DNA of 62,743 nt from Flavobacteriia bacterium (GCA_026391005.1 JAPLEV010000053.1:73218-135960), one strand, 5' to 3'. Numbered from the stretch's first letter, positions 17,673 through 26,049 are shown. Numbers and translations are program-made. The notes: a model not told the origin generated them from the sequence alone.

Positions 17673-17948
17673 GATTTTATTTTTTTGTGTGAGCCGAATT
17701 TAATAATAATTGTTTACGATTGATTAAAAAATTATAAAAATGAGTTAAAGAAATTAACAAACGACGTAATTACTTACATTTTTCTCGCTACTATTTTTTG
17801 CGAAAAGCAGGTAATCAAAGCAACTGAAAAATTAATAAATAAGCTTGTAAAGCCTTTTATTAGGTGCTTTAAAAAAGGATTAATTTTACATTATGAAATG
17901 TTATTCTTTTCCTTAACTTTACCATCCTAACAATTTATAACTACTAAT

Positions 17949-19964
17949 ATGAAAAAAATACTTTTACTCTCTTTGGCTTTTACAATAAGCTTTTACAATT
18001 TTGGGCAACTATTTTCTGATAATTTTGACTCGTATGCAGTTGGATCTTATTTAGGGCCTCAATCATTAACTTGGTCTACTTGGTCTGGAACCGAAGGTGG
18101 CGCAGAAGATGCTACCATCACTACTGCTCAATCTAGTTCAAATCCCCATTCAATCTATTTCTCATCCACTGCGGCTAATGGAGGACCTCAAGATGTTGTT
18201 TTAAAATTTGGACAATTATACAATTCTGGTATTTTCACACTACAAAATAAATTTTATGTGAATACTGCTAAAAAAGCCTACTACAATATACAAGGTGCTT
18301 TAACCATTGGAAATTTATGGGCATTGAATGTAAGTTTAGATGCAGGAAGTTTAATCATTGACGATGGCATCACCTCCAACTTAGTTTCAACCAACTATCC
18401 GCAAGCCACCTGGTTTGAATTAAAAATTGTAGCCAACTTAACATTACAAGTATGGAAAGCATATGTTGATGGAGTTTTAGTTGGGACGTGGACCAATGGA
18501 GTAAATACAGTAGCATGTACTGATTTTTTCCCTACTCAAAATTCTCAATTCTATGTTGATGACGTAAGTTTTGATCACCAGGTCTACACCCTTCAAAATT
18601 TGAATGCGATGGTTTCACAATTAAGCGTAGGAGGAAATATTGCTGGTCAAAATGTTACCCCATCTGTTTCCATAAAAAATGCGGGCGTTACTGCAATTAC
18701 CTCATTCAAAGTAGATATTACTTACAATGGAGCAACAACCACTCAAAATATTACGGGCGTTAACCTGGCAAGTTTGGCAACATACAATGTTACTATGCCT
18801 TCGATGCTATTGGTAGCGGGAAGTCAAAATGTTGTAGCAACAGTTTACGATATAAACGGTGGCGTTGACAATGACCTTAGTGACAATGTACTTACTACGA
18901 CAATTAACCCAGTTGTTCCAGCTGCAGGCAAGATGGTTGTGAGCGAAGAAGGAACAGGAACATGGTGCCAATGGTGTCCAAGAGGAGCTGTTTTTATGGA
19001 TGACTTTAATACAAAATACCAAGGTTTTTGGGCAGGAATCGCTGTTCACAATGGTGATGTAATGACTGTAGCGGATTATGATGCAGGAATTGGCGCTTTA
19101 ATCTCTGGATATCCTAGTGCTTTAGTTGATAGAGGAGGTGAAGTGGATCCTTCAGGAATGTCACCCGACTTTTTTGCTCGATTACAAACACCTCCAGTTG
19201 CTACTTTAATTAACGGGGCAACATGGGACGCAAGCACTCGAATCTTAAATGTATCCGTTAAAGCAACATTTGCTTTGCCTGCTACAAGCAGCTATACTAT
19301 GGCTTGTGTATTAACTGAGGATGACGTAACCGGTGTAGGTGCTGCTTACAATCAATCTAATGCATATGCAGGAGGTGGAAACGGCGTGATGGGTGGATTC
19401 CAATCGTTACCAAATCCTGTTCCAGCAGCTCAAATGGTTTATAACCATGTTGCACGAGTTATTGCGCCAAGCTTCACTGGATTTGCTGGAGCATTTCCAG
19501 CGGTAGTTAACGTGGGAGAAAATCACATAGTTAACTTTAGCTTTACCCTACCTGCAACTTGGGATGAAAATCAAATTAACATCATTGGAATGATCATTAG
19601 CCCTGACGGAAGAATTGATAATGCCGGAACAGCTAACATAACTGAAGCCGTTGCAAATGGATATGAAGATGGAACTTCGGCTGGTATCTTTGATGCATTG
19701 CCTAATCAGTTGGATGCAGCAATAAAACTATACCCAAATCCTGCATCTGAAAAAGCAACGATTGCTATTGATTTAAAAGAAGCGAAAGATGTTTCTATAG
19801 AACTTTACGATCTTAATGGAAACTTGCTAAAAGCTGCTACTTACGCTAACTGGCTTGGTTTATCAACCGTTGAAATGAACACAAATCAACTTAATGCTGG
19901 TGTTTACTTAGTAAAAGTTACTATTGGTGGAGAAATCTCAACCAAAAGATTGGTGGTTCAGTAA
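17949..19964 (+). CDS. Secreted T9SS cargo with Omp28-like thioredoxin-fold domain
   Basis: A 671-residue exported protein. Residues 1-20 are a signal peptide. The N-terminal part (about 20-210) is a beta-rich, lectin/LamG-like domain; the middle repeats a CARDB-like beta module (about 215-310). From about 325 the segment with C-Q-W-C-P-R-G and A-L-V-D-R matches Omp28-related proteins, which have a thioredoxin-like fold with a C-x-x-C pair. The last 75 residues (L-Y-P-N-P-A-S-E-K ... K-R-L-V-V-Q) are a type A Por secretion sorting domain. It should be released or anchored outside the cell by the type IX system. A strong terminator follows. Confidence 0.88.
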   Translation: MKKILLLSLAFTISFYNFGQLFSDNFDSYAVGSYLGPQSLTWSTWSGTEGGAEDATITTAQSSSNPHSIYFSSTAANGGPQDVVLKFGQLYNSGIFTLQNKFYVNTAKKAYYNIQGALTIGNLWALNVSLDAGSLIIDDGITSNLVSTNYPQATWFELKIVANLTLQVWKAYVDGVLVGTWTNGVNTVACTDFFPTQNSQFYVDDVSFDHQVYTLQNLNAMVSQLSVGGNIAGQNVTPSVSIKNAGVTAITSFKVDITYNGATTTQNITGVNLASLATYNVTMPSMLLVAGSQNVVATVYDINGGVDNDLSDNVLTTTINPVVPAAGKMVVSEEGTGTWCQWCPRGAVFMDDFNTKYQGFWAGIAVHNGDVMTVADYDAGIGALISGYPSALVDRGGEVDPSGMSPDFFARLQTPPVATLINGATWDASTRILNVSVKATFALPATSSYTMACVLTEDDVTGVGAAYNQSNAYAGGGNGVMGGFQSLPNPVPAAQMVYNHVARVIAPSFTGFAGAFPAVVNVGENHIVNFSFTLPATWDENQINIIGMIISPDGRIDNAGTANITEAVANGYEDGTSAGIFDALPNQLDAAIKLYPNPASEKATIAIDLKEAKDVSIELYDLNGNLLKAATYANWLGLSTVEMNTNQLNAGVYLVKVTIGGEISTKRLVVQ

Positions 19965-19985
19965 GAAAAATAAATCTGAAAATAT

Positions 19986-20009
19986 AAAGGGGCTTCGGCC
20001 CCTTTTTTT
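19986..20009 (+). terminator. Rho-independent terminator with UUCG tetraloop
   Basis: AAAGGGGC (19986-19993) pairs perfectly with GCCCCTTT (19998-20005) around a TTCG loop, followed by T to 20009. It ends the secreted-protein gene at 17949-19964. Confidence 0.95.
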
Positions 20010-20021
20010 ATGCCAAAAAGT

Positions 20022-20029
20022 TAATTTTG
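20022..20029 (+). promoter_or_regulatory. -7 promoter element directly before heme A synthase
   Basis: TAATTTTG matches TAnnTTTG and ends three bases before the ATG at 20033, again implying a leaderless or near-leaderless mRNA. Confidence 0.45.
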
Positions 20030-20032
20030 CAT

Positions 20033-21040
20033 ATGCAATTTTCAAAAGCCTTTGTTCGATTTAATTGGTGTGCCTTAATCTTTATCTATCTCATTATTAC
20101 AGCTGGAAGTTTTGTTCGTATTTCCGGAAGCGGTATGGGGTGCCCCGATTGGCCAAAATGTTTTGGAAAATGGATTCCACCAACCTCAGCTAAAGAATTG
20201 CCCGCTAATTACAAGGAAATTTTTCTCGACAAAAGAACAAAAAAAGTAGAAAAATTCAATCGACTCCTTAAGGCAATTGGCATGGATCAAACCGCAAATA
20301 AGTTAAACGGCGATCCCGATATCTATAAAGAGGAATCATTTAATGCAAGGAAGACATGGGTTGAATACATTAATCGTTTATTGGGATTTATAGGCGGGAA
20401 CATGCTCCTTTTTGGTTTCGGTTGGTTTCTCCTTTATTATAGAAAGTCGAAATTAATTTGGCTATCAGCACTTAATGTAATTCTCATCGGAATTGAGGCT
20501 TGGTTCGGTTCTATTGTAGTCGCAACGAATTTATTACCCTGGACAATTACCATCCATTTATTGCTGGCATTAATCATTTTACTGATTCAGTTGTATATCA
20601 TCTATCGTTTGAAGCCAAGAGAAGAGCAAAAGATTCCACTTCCTAAATTGGATTTCTACATCTGGTGGTTTATTTTCGGAATTAGCTTTTATCAAATGTT
20701 TTTGGGAACCCAGGTTCGAGAGTATATCGATGCACTAAGCAAGGCGGGATTGGGTCGTGAAACTTGGAGTGATCATTTTGGAATGGCCTTTTTTATTCAC
20801 CGTAGTTTTAGTTGGATGGTGCTCGTACTACTTGTTATTATTACATGGAGAAACGAAAAACAAAGCAAGATATCCATCATTCGCTATGCCATCATAGTTC
20901 TTGGATTTGAATTGTTTGCAGGCGTTATGTTGGCCTACTTTGATATGCCAGGATTAGTTCAAACTGCTCACTTAGTTTTTGCAAGCGTATTGTTAGGGAT
21001 TCTTGGAATGGGTATATTTCGCTTTCGAAAAATACAATAA
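20033..21040 (+). CDS. ctaA: Heme A synthase (COX15/CtaA)
   Basis: An inner-membrane enzyme that oxidises the C8 methyl of heme O to make heme A for cytochrome c oxidase. The 335-residue protein has eight predicted membrane helices. Signature G-S-G-M-G-C-P-D-W-P-K-C-F-G is near 32-45, with histidine heme ligands in T-I-H-L-L-L, F-I-H-R-S-F-S-W and Q-T-A-H-L-V-F. A TTG at 20027 is also in frame but lies in the promoter element, so ATG 20033 is chosen. It is alone; other cox genes are not in the window. Confidence 0.93.
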   Translation: MQFSKAFVRFNWCALIFIYLIITAGSFVRISGSGMGCPDWPKCFGKWIPPTSAKELPANYKEIFLDKRTKKVEKFNRLLKAIGMDQTANKLNGDPDIYKEESFNARKTWVEYINRLLGFIGGNMLLFGFGWFLLYYRKSKLIWLSALNVILIGIEAWFGSIVVATNLLPWTITIHLLLALIILLIQLYIIYRLKPREEQKIPLPKLDFYIWWFIFGISFYQMFLGTQVREYIDALSKAGLGRETWSDHFGMAFFIHRSFSWMVLVLLVIITWRNEKQSKISIIRYAIIVLGFELFAGVMLAYFDMPGLVQTAHLVFASVLLGILGMGIFRFRKIQ

Positions 21041-21046
21041 ACCCAA

Positions 21047-22417
21047 TTAGTATTTAATTAGCTTCACCGAATGCAATCGGGAAGACATTAGTTGGCAAAC
21101 ATATACACCACCTACTAAATGGGAAATATCAATTTGCTTATCAGCAGAACCTTTGTAAACAAGCGTTCCATAAAGATCAAAAATAGAAACCATAATTGAC
21201 TCATTTCGGAAACTTTCATCCATAAAGAAAATACCTGTTGATGGGTTCGGAAAGATGTTAAGGCGAGATTCCAGCTCAGATTCTGCTATAAAATTTGAAA
21301 GCTCACAAAGATTAATAGGTGTAACAGGGATATTGCTATCGATATTTTGTCCAATACCTAATTGACCTAACGAATTAGTCCCCCAATTAAAGAAATTGCC
21401 ATTAGCATCCATGGCTTGCGAATGACTAAAACCAGCTGCAACAGATACAACAGGACTAATAGTAGAGACTAATAAAGGAACATTGCTGCTTATGTTGGTG
21501 CCTAAACCCAGTTCACCATTCAAATTAGTTCCCCAAGCCAGTAATGAGCTATCACTTTTGATTGCAAAAGAATGCAATCCAGCACCGGACACAGCAATAA
21601 TATCAACTAATACATCCAAATTAACCGGACTATTAGCATCTGAATTAGTCCCGTCTCCCAATTGTCCAAAGGAATTTGCCCCCCAAGCATAGACAGAACC
21701 GTTATTTTTAAGTGCCAACGAATGATACCCTCCTGCTTCAACCGCAGCAACATTTCCGAATCCTACTATGGTTGTTGGTAGACAAGTATTTGAATTTGTA
21801 TTACCAATTCCAAGTTGTCCATTGCCATTATCACCAAAAGCCATGACAGCCCCCATGCTTTTTAGTACCAATGAATGATTCCATCCTGCGGAAATACCAG
21901 CAATTCCTAGTAGTGAAGGAACTTGAACGGGGCTATTGACGTCAACATAATCCGAATGACCTAATTGACCAAAAAGATTCCATCCCCAAGTCCAAACGGT
22001 GCCATCACTCTTCAAAGCCATACTATGAAAGCCACCACACGATATTGCAACTACATTATTGAGCCCATTAACAAGAACAGGGATAGGGCTATCCGAATTA
22101 TTACCAATACCTAATTGCCCTCTGCTATTGTCACCCCAAGCCCACACGGTCCCATTTCCCTTTAAAGCTAGCGAATATTCAGATCCAGCAGAAACAGCTA
22201 TGACATTGGTTAAAATGCTTTGTTGAACGGGGAGATTACTATCCGTTGTGGTACCATTTCCTAGCTGACCGCGATTGTTTCGTCCCCATGCTTTTATTCT
22301 TGCATCATTGCAAATAGATAGGCTGTGCCCTTCACCTGCTGCAAAAACCTGAGCTTGAATTTCCGAGACAAAAAGACAAAACGAGAAACAAAAAATAACA
22401 TTTTTCACGGTAGGCAC
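21047..22417 (-). CDS. Secreted RCC1-repeat protein with T9SS sorting domain
   Basis: A 456-residue exported protein. After a signal peptide (about 1-22, ending E-I-Q-A-Q) come about seven RCC1-type blades, each with the pattern A-W-G-x-N-x-x-G-Q-L-G-x-G-x-x-x-D-S and S-L-A-L-K-x-D-G, which should fold as a beta propeller. The last 80 residues (F-P-N-P-S-T-G to S-V-K-L-I-K-Y) are a type A Por secretion sorting domain. Function is not known; RCC1 propellers often bind proteins. It converges on ctaA with six bases between stops. Confidence 0.9.
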   Translation of the reverse strand: MPTVKNVIFCFSFCLFVSEIQAQVFAAGEGHSLSICNDARIKAWGRNNRGQLGNGTTTDSNLPVQQSILTNVIAVSAGSEYSLALKGNGTVWAWGDNSRGQLGIGNNSDSPIPVLVNGLNNVVAISCGGFHSMALKSDGTVWTWGWNLFGQLGHSDYVDVNSPVQVPSLLGIAGISAGWNHSLVLKSMGAVMAFGDNGNGQLGIGNTNSNTCLPTTIVGFGNVAAVEAGGYHSLALKNNGSVYAWGANSFGQLGDGTNSDANSPVNLDVLVDIIAVSGAGLHSFAIKSDSSLLAWGTNLNGELGLGTNISSNVPLLVSTISPVVSVAAGFSHSQAMDANGNFFNWGTNSLGQLGIGQNIDSNIPVTPINLCELSNFIAESELESRLNIFPNPSTGIFFMDESFRNESIMVSIFDLYGTLVYKGSADKQIDISHLVGGVYVCQLMSSRLHSVKLIKY

Positions 22418-22453
22418 TGTTATGTAATTAAATTAACTCCCATTTAATCGAAA

Positions 22454-22461
22454 CAAAAATA
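22454..22461 (-). promoter_or_regulatory. -7 promoter element for the RCC1-repeat gene
   Basis: Reads TATTTTTG on the minus strand (TAnnTTTG), 36 nt upstream of the start at 22417. Confidence 0.35.
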
Positions 22462-22537
22462 TTTAATGTTGGATGAGAATGTCAAAAATATGATTTTTAT
22501 TACTAAAAATTTATACCTTAGAAAAAAAATAAAGACT

Positions 22538-23605
22538 ATGAAACAACCCTTACTTTTATCGTTGGTCCTTTTTACAGGTGCCATTTCTGCTCAAATCACC
22601 ATCGATCAAGGCGATATGCCGAGTATCGGGGATAACATCCCTAGAAAATCCGATACCATGACCGTACATCCTGGTCCTGGCGGCAGTGGTGCCAACCAAA
22701 CCTGGAATTTTACGGCGACTAGTCTTTCTGTAATCAATGAAAACACCTCCATTGTTTCCGTGGCCTCTACGCCCAGCGCGAATCAATTCAATAGCTCTAA
22801 CTTAGCCATGACAAATGACAATGCGAGCTATTTGTACTTCAACAAATCGGCGCAAAGTTTCACGACACAAGGTTTTTCTGGTGATTTATTAGGCACAGGA
22901 ATCATCAATGCCGTGTTCAACCCTGCCCTTACCTTACATCAATTTCCGAGAACCTTTGGCTCAACTTTTACTGATACTTATGGAATTAACGTCACGATTC
23001 CAGGAGCCACCATTAATCCATTAATCAGCCAAATAAATTATTTGCGTTCTTCTGTGGTGAAAGACACTACGGACGCTTGGGGGCAATTAACTACACCCTT
23101 TGGAACTTATGACGTATTGCGCGTTCACAGCATGGAAATATTTACCGATTCCATATTGGCACTGCCCATTTTCCCACCCGTTTGGCAATTAGTTTCCGTT
23201 ACCATAGACACCACCCACAGCTATTCATGGCTTGGAAAAGGCGGAAAACTAGCCATTGCAGAGATGACTTTTGATTCTTTAGGCGTGCCAAAAATTTTTA
23301 AATGGACTGAATTACCTGGTATTGGCGTGGGGCTGGAGGAGTCTGAAATGGATGAAGCAATAAGTATCTTTCCCAACCCAGCAAATGATATGGTCAACTT
23401 GAAGCTATCTAATAAAATAAATAACTCTTCAGGTATTTTCTATTTATATAATAACATGGGAGCTTTAGTTCATCAAGAAGAAATCACTCATTCGACAATA
23501 GCGCAAGTTGATGTAAAATCATTTCCTGAAGGGATGTACACCTGGGAACTTCATTTTATCAATAGTAATGATATTAAACGAGGGAAAATAGCGCTAATAC
23601 GCTAA
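22538..23605 (+). CDS. Secreted T9SS-sorted protein of unknown function
   Basis: A 355-residue exported protein. The ATG at 22538 is chosen because it starts directly at a good signal peptide (K-Q-P-L-L-L-S-L ... A-I-S-A-Q); an upstream ATG at 22466 would add 24 residues in front of it. The body is beta-rich, with an N-W-T/N-F-T pattern typical of secreted Bacteroidota proteins that I cannot assign. Residues from about 280 (I-F-P-N-P-A-N-D-M to G-K-I-A-L-I-R) form a type A sorting domain. Confidence 0.83.
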   Translation: MKQPLLLSLVLFTGAISAQITIDQGDMPSIGDNIPRKSDTMTVHPGPGGSGANQTWNFTATSLSVINENTSIVSVASTPSANQFNSSNLAMTNDNASYLYFNKSAQSFTTQGFSGDLLGTGIINAVFNPALTLHQFPRTFGSTFTDTYGINVTIPGATINPLISQINYLRSSVVKDTTDAWGQLTTPFGTYDVLRVHSMEIFTDSILALPIFPPVWQLVSVTIDTTHSYSWLGKGGKLAIAEMTFDSLGVPKIFKWTELPGIGVGLEESEMDEAISIFPNPANDMVNLKLSNKINNSSGIFYLYNNMGALVHQEEITHSTIAQVDVKSFPEGMYTWELHFINSNDIKRGKIALIR

Positions 23606-23632
23606 ATTGATTGAAAATAGAAAGTAAAAATC

Positions 23633-23662
23633 TTGTATATATTAAAGAATTTTCTACTTTTG
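23633..23662 (+). promoter_or_regulatory. Promoter of the tRNA gene
   Basis: TTG at 23633-23635, 19 bp, then TACTTTTG at 23655-23662. Both elements and the spacing match the Bacteroidota consensus, the clearest promoter in the window. Confidence 0.75.
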
Positions 23663-23711
23663 CAAACCAATTTTAATAACTCAAAAAGTTGTTTTATTGG
23701 TGTTTAATATT

Positions 23712-23785
23712 GGTCCTATAGCTCATTCGGTTAGAGCAACTGACTCATAATCAGTAGGTGCTTGGTTCGATTCCAAGTGGGACCA
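23712..23785 (+). tRNA. tRNA with anticodon CAT (elongator Met or Ile2)
   Basis: A complete 74-nt cloverleaf: acceptor GGTCCTA/TGGGACC, D stem GCTC/GAGC, anticodon stem ACTGA/TCAGT with loop CTCATAA (anticodon CAT at 23746-23748), T stem CTTGG/CCAAG with loop TTCGATT, discriminator A. CCA is not encoded directly at the 3' end. The paired first acceptor base rules out initiator tRNA. Met elongator and lysidine-modified Ile2 tRNAs cannot be separated by eye. Confidence 0.95.
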
Positions 23786-23794
23786 CACCACCCT

Positions 23795-23820
23795 AAAAGC
23801 CCCTTATTCAGGGGCTTTTT
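23795..23820 (+). terminator. Rho-independent terminator after the tRNA
   Basis: AAAAGCCCCT (23795-23804) pairs with AGGGGCTTTT (23810-23819), five-base loop, T run. Confidence 0.9.
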
Positions 23821-23864
23821 CAATTTTAATTCACCTTTTTTATTTTCAAATCGAATTAGTAAAT

Positions 23865-23893
23865 TGTCACAAATATTTGCTATTTTTGTGACA
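23865..23893. promoter_or_regulatory. Inverted-repeat operator overlapping the AbiEi/AbiEii promoter
   Basis: TGTCACAAA (23865-23873) and TTTGTGACA (23885-23893) form a perfect 9-bp inverted repeat with an 11-bp spacer. The right arm overlaps the -7 element TATTTTTG (23881-23888). A DNA-binding antitoxin sitting here would block the promoter; AbiEi proteins are known to repress their own operon by binding inverted repeats. Confidence 0.7.
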
Positions 23894-23913
23894 GATTAAA
23901 AGTGAAATTAGAA

Positions 23914-24522
23914 ATGAAAAGTATTGAAAAACAAATAGAAAAGTCGATTACAACCAAGAGTAAAGGTACTTTGTTTCTTCCCGATGATTTTTTAAGTTAT
24001 GGTTCATCCGAAGCAATTCGTAAAGCCCTAGGACGTTTGGAAGATAAAAAGATAATTATCAGAGTTTCCCAAGGTATTTATGTACAGCCTAAGATAAGTA
24101 AACTAATTGGACCTATATCACCTTCAGCGGAGGAAGTCGCCGAAGCCATAGCAAAAAGAGATAAAATCAGAACCATACCGACAGGAAGTTACGCTTTGAA
24201 TGCTTTGGGATTAAGTTCTCAAGTACCTATGAAAATTGTTTTACTTACAGATGGTTCGCCAAGAGAAATCAAAGTCGGAAAGCGAACAATAAAATTCAAA
24301 AGAACTACACCAAAAAACTTGATGGCAAAAGGAAAAATAAGTCGCCTTGTCATACAAGCACTAAAAGAAATAGGGATTGGCAAGATAAAAATAGAGGAAG
24401 AGCATAAAATACTTGAATTGTTGAAAAAAGAAAACATTATAGACCTTAAACACGACATTGCCTTAGCGCCGGTATGGATTCAAAAACTAATGAAAAAAGC
24501 ATTGACTGATGGCCAAAATTGA
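23914..24522 (+). CDS. AbiEi-like antitoxin (DUF6088)
   Basis: A 202-residue protein with an N-terminal winged-helix region (about 5-65: G-T-L-F-L-P-D-D-F, A-I-R-K-A-L-G-R-L, then I-I-R-V-S-Q-G-I-Y) followed by the DUF6088/AbiEi C-terminal domain (T-G-S-Y-A-L-N-A-L-G-L-S). It is the likely antitoxin and autorepressor for the nucleotidyltransferase gene that overlaps its 3' end by 14 nt. A GTG at 23902 would add four residues; the ATG at 23914 matches usual starts of the family. Confidence 0.85.
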   Translation: MKSIEKQIEKSITTKSKGTLFLPDDFLSYGSSEAIRKALGRLEDKKIIIRVSQGIYVQPKISKLIGPISPSAEEVAEAIAKRDKIRTIPTGSYALNALGLSSQVPMKIVLLTDGSPREIKVGKRTIKFKRTTPKNLMAKGKISRLVIQALKEIGIGKIKIEEEHKILELLKKENIIDLKHDIALAPVWIQKLMKKALTDGQN

Positions 24523-25555
24523 TTTTCACAAATTAAAACAATCTGAGAGAGAAGCAATTTTCAATGAGATAGCAACCTTTGAAGGTATGAAACCCTTTGC
24601 CGTCGAAAAAGACTGGTGGGTAAGCCTAACGTTAGAAATTATTTTTCAGATGGGTATTTCAAAACACTTGGTGTTTAAAGGAGGAACCTCCTTGAGTAAA
24701 GCCTGGAAATTGATAAATCGTTTTTCCGAAGATATCGATTTAGCAATCGATATGGACTTTTTTATAACTCCAACGAAAAACTGGTCAAAAAGTGAACGAA
24801 CTCAGCTAAGAAAGAAAGCAGGCAAATACTCAACAGAAATTTTCTTTCAACAATTACAACAAGAGTTCAATCAAAGAGGATACAGTGAACTTAAATTTAA
24901 CATAATTGAAACAAACGAAAGCGATAAAGATCCGAGAATATTAGAGATTTTTTATCCGAATATCATTGGACTTGAAACAGATTATATTTTACCTCGTGTA
25001 CAAATAGATGTAAGTTGCCGCTCATTAAGAGAACCATATACTATAAAAATGTTAGGTTCATTAGTCGATGAAGTATATAAAGATAAAGATTTTGCAGAAC
25101 CATTATTTGCCGTTCCTACAGTCATTCCAGAACGTACCTTTCTGGAAAAACTTTTCCTTCTTCACGAAGAATTTCATCGTCCTGCAGAAAAAATGCGCGT
25201 AGACAGATTGAGCAGACACATATACGATGTATATCATCTCTCAAAAGCAGGAATTGCTATAAACGCTATTAGTGATCAAGAGTTGTATGAAACAATTGTT
25301 CAACATAGATATAAATTTTCAAAAATTGGCGGCGTTAATTACAATGCTCATAATCCAAAAACAGTTAACCCTATTCCCCCTGAAAATGTAATTAGTGATT
25401 GGGAGTCGGATTACACAAAAATGAGAGAGGATATGATTTACGAGCAAAATCCGCCAACTTTTGTCGATTTAATTGATTGTTTAAAAGAAATTCGAGAACA
25501 ACTTAAAAGTGTGAATTGGGAATTTGACTTAAGTTTTCCCAATACTGAAATTTAA
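24509..25555 (+). CDS. AbiEii/AbiGii-type nucleotidyltransferase toxin
   Basis: A 348-residue protein with the AbiEii motifs K-G-G-T-S-L-S-K (57-64) and S-E-D-I-D-L-A-I (73-80) that form the nucleotide and metal site, and the later R-T-F-L-E-K-L-F-L-L-H-E segment near 208. AbiEii toxins transfer nucleotides, in known cases to tRNA acceptor ends, to stop growth during phage attack. The overlap with the antitoxin gene and their joint operator support a functional type IV toxin-antitoxin pair. It lies directly downstream of a tRNA gene, a common place for such modules. Confidence 0.88.
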   Translation: MAKIDFHKLKQSEREAIFNEIATFEGMKPFAVEKDWWVSLTLEIIFQMGISKHLVFKGGTSLSKAWKLINRFSEDIDLAIDMDFFITPTKNWSKSERTQLRKKAGKYSTEIFFQQLQQEFNQRGYSELKFNIIETNESDKDPRILEIFYPNIIGLETDYILPRVQIDVSCRSLREPYTIKMLGSLVDEVYKDKDFAEPLFAVPTVIPERTFLEKLFLLHEEFHRPAEKMRVDRLSRHIYDVYHLSKAGIAINAISDQELYETIVQHRYKFSKIGGVNYNAHNPKTVNPIPPENVISDWESDYTKMREDMIYEQNPPTFVDLIDCLKEIREQLKSVNWEFDLSFPNTEI

Positions 25556-25630
25556 TTTGATTTTTATCAAACGCATTTACAACACTAAATGAAATCATCA
25601 CTCGAAAACCTCTCAATATCCTCCTTCAAA

Positions 25631-25659
25631 AAGTTCGATAATTCAGACCTTTGGCCCAC
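25631..25659 (+). repeat. 29-bp direct repeat, copy A
   Basis: Identical over 29 bases to 25795-25823. It contains TTCGATAATTCAG and ends in GGCCCAC, which resembles a tRNA T loop and acceptor end. A diverged third copy is at 59050-59074. Confidence 0.8.
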
Positions 25660-25794
25660 CAAAACAGAGTGAGAGTGAAAAGCGAGAGCGGTTCACTCCA
25701 CTTTGTTTTACTTCGATCCCAGTTTCATTCTCGCTCTTCTGTTAGGATCACCTTTTATAACTCCCATTCTGTAACTTCTTTCATATCCTTCAGC

Positions 25795-25823
25795 AAGTTC
25801 GATAATTCAGACCTTTGGCCCAC
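25795..25823 (+). repeat. 29-bp direct repeat, copy B, followed by a terminator
   Basis: Perfect copy of 25631-25659. Unlike copy A it is directly followed by a terminator hairpin, as is the diverged copy at 59050. Confidence 0.8.
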
Positions 25824-25824
25824 A

Positions 25825-25859
25825 AGCCCTGATACCGATTGGTGTCAGGGCTTTTTTTT
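25825..25859 (+). terminator. Strong Rho-independent terminator
   Basis: AGCCCTGATACC (25825-25836) pairs with GGTGTCAGGGCT (25841-25852) over 12 bases with one G-T pair and a GATT loop, then eight T. It has no protein gene ending nearby (AbiEii stops 270 nt upstream), so it may end a small RNA or a lost gene carrying the 29-bp repeat. Confidence 0.85.
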
Positions 25860-25913
25860 ATTTTAATTACCTAAATACTGATTTTAGTGAAATTGTCCGT
25901 AAACAATTCTCTA

Positions 25914-25928
25914 TTGCGAAATTCGCAA
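25914..25928. promoter_or_regulatory. 15-bp palindrome, possible operator of the radical SAM operon
   Basis: TTGCGAA-A-TTCGCAA is a perfect 7+1+7 palindrome, 136 nt before the radical SAM start. Closely similar 15-mers occur at 29996 and 30026, upstream of the biosynthetic operon. Confidence 0.45.
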
Positions 25929-25985
25929 ATCATAATTTCATACTTGTGCATATCAGTAACTCAATTGGAGTAATTATTCCTATTC

Positions 25986-26016
25986 TTGTAAAAAAAGCAA
26001 ACTAATGGTATCTTTA
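25986..26016 (+). promoter_or_regulatory. Candidate promoter of the radical SAM operon
   Basis: TTG at 25986-25988, 20 bp, then TATCTTTA at 26009-26016 (7 of 8 of TAnnTTTG). The start codon is 33 nt further. Confidence 0.4.
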
Positions 26017-26049
26017 TTTCATTATAGAGATTTAATTTAATTAATTGCC

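Larger units (their letters stand above)
25556..26049. other. 494-nt intergenic region with repeats, hairpin and operator
   Basis: No gene is supported here. It contains two 29-bp direct repeats (25631 and 25795), an imperfect inverted repeat between them (arms 25665-25680 and 25723-25741), a strong terminator (25825-25859), a 15-bp palindrome (25914-25928) and a promoter candidate (25986-26016) for the radical SAM operon. An open frame at 25651-25866 exists but runs through the repeats and terminator and is not credible. Confidence 0.6.

Noticed and set aside
21047..22417. Eukaryotic contamination, because of the RCC1 repeats
   Set aside because: The protein has a bacterial signal peptide and a T9SS sorting domain, and RCC1 propellers are common in bacteria.
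23712..25823. Integration at the tRNA gene with the 29-bp repeat as attachment site
   Set aside because: The tRNA 3' end (23761-23785) and the repeat share only GTTCGAT and short scattered bases, so they are not an att pair; no integrase is nearby.
25651..25866. 71-codon open frame across the repeat region
   Set aside because: It runs through both direct repeats, the inverted repeat and the terminator, has no plausible ribosome start context and the translation is low in structure.
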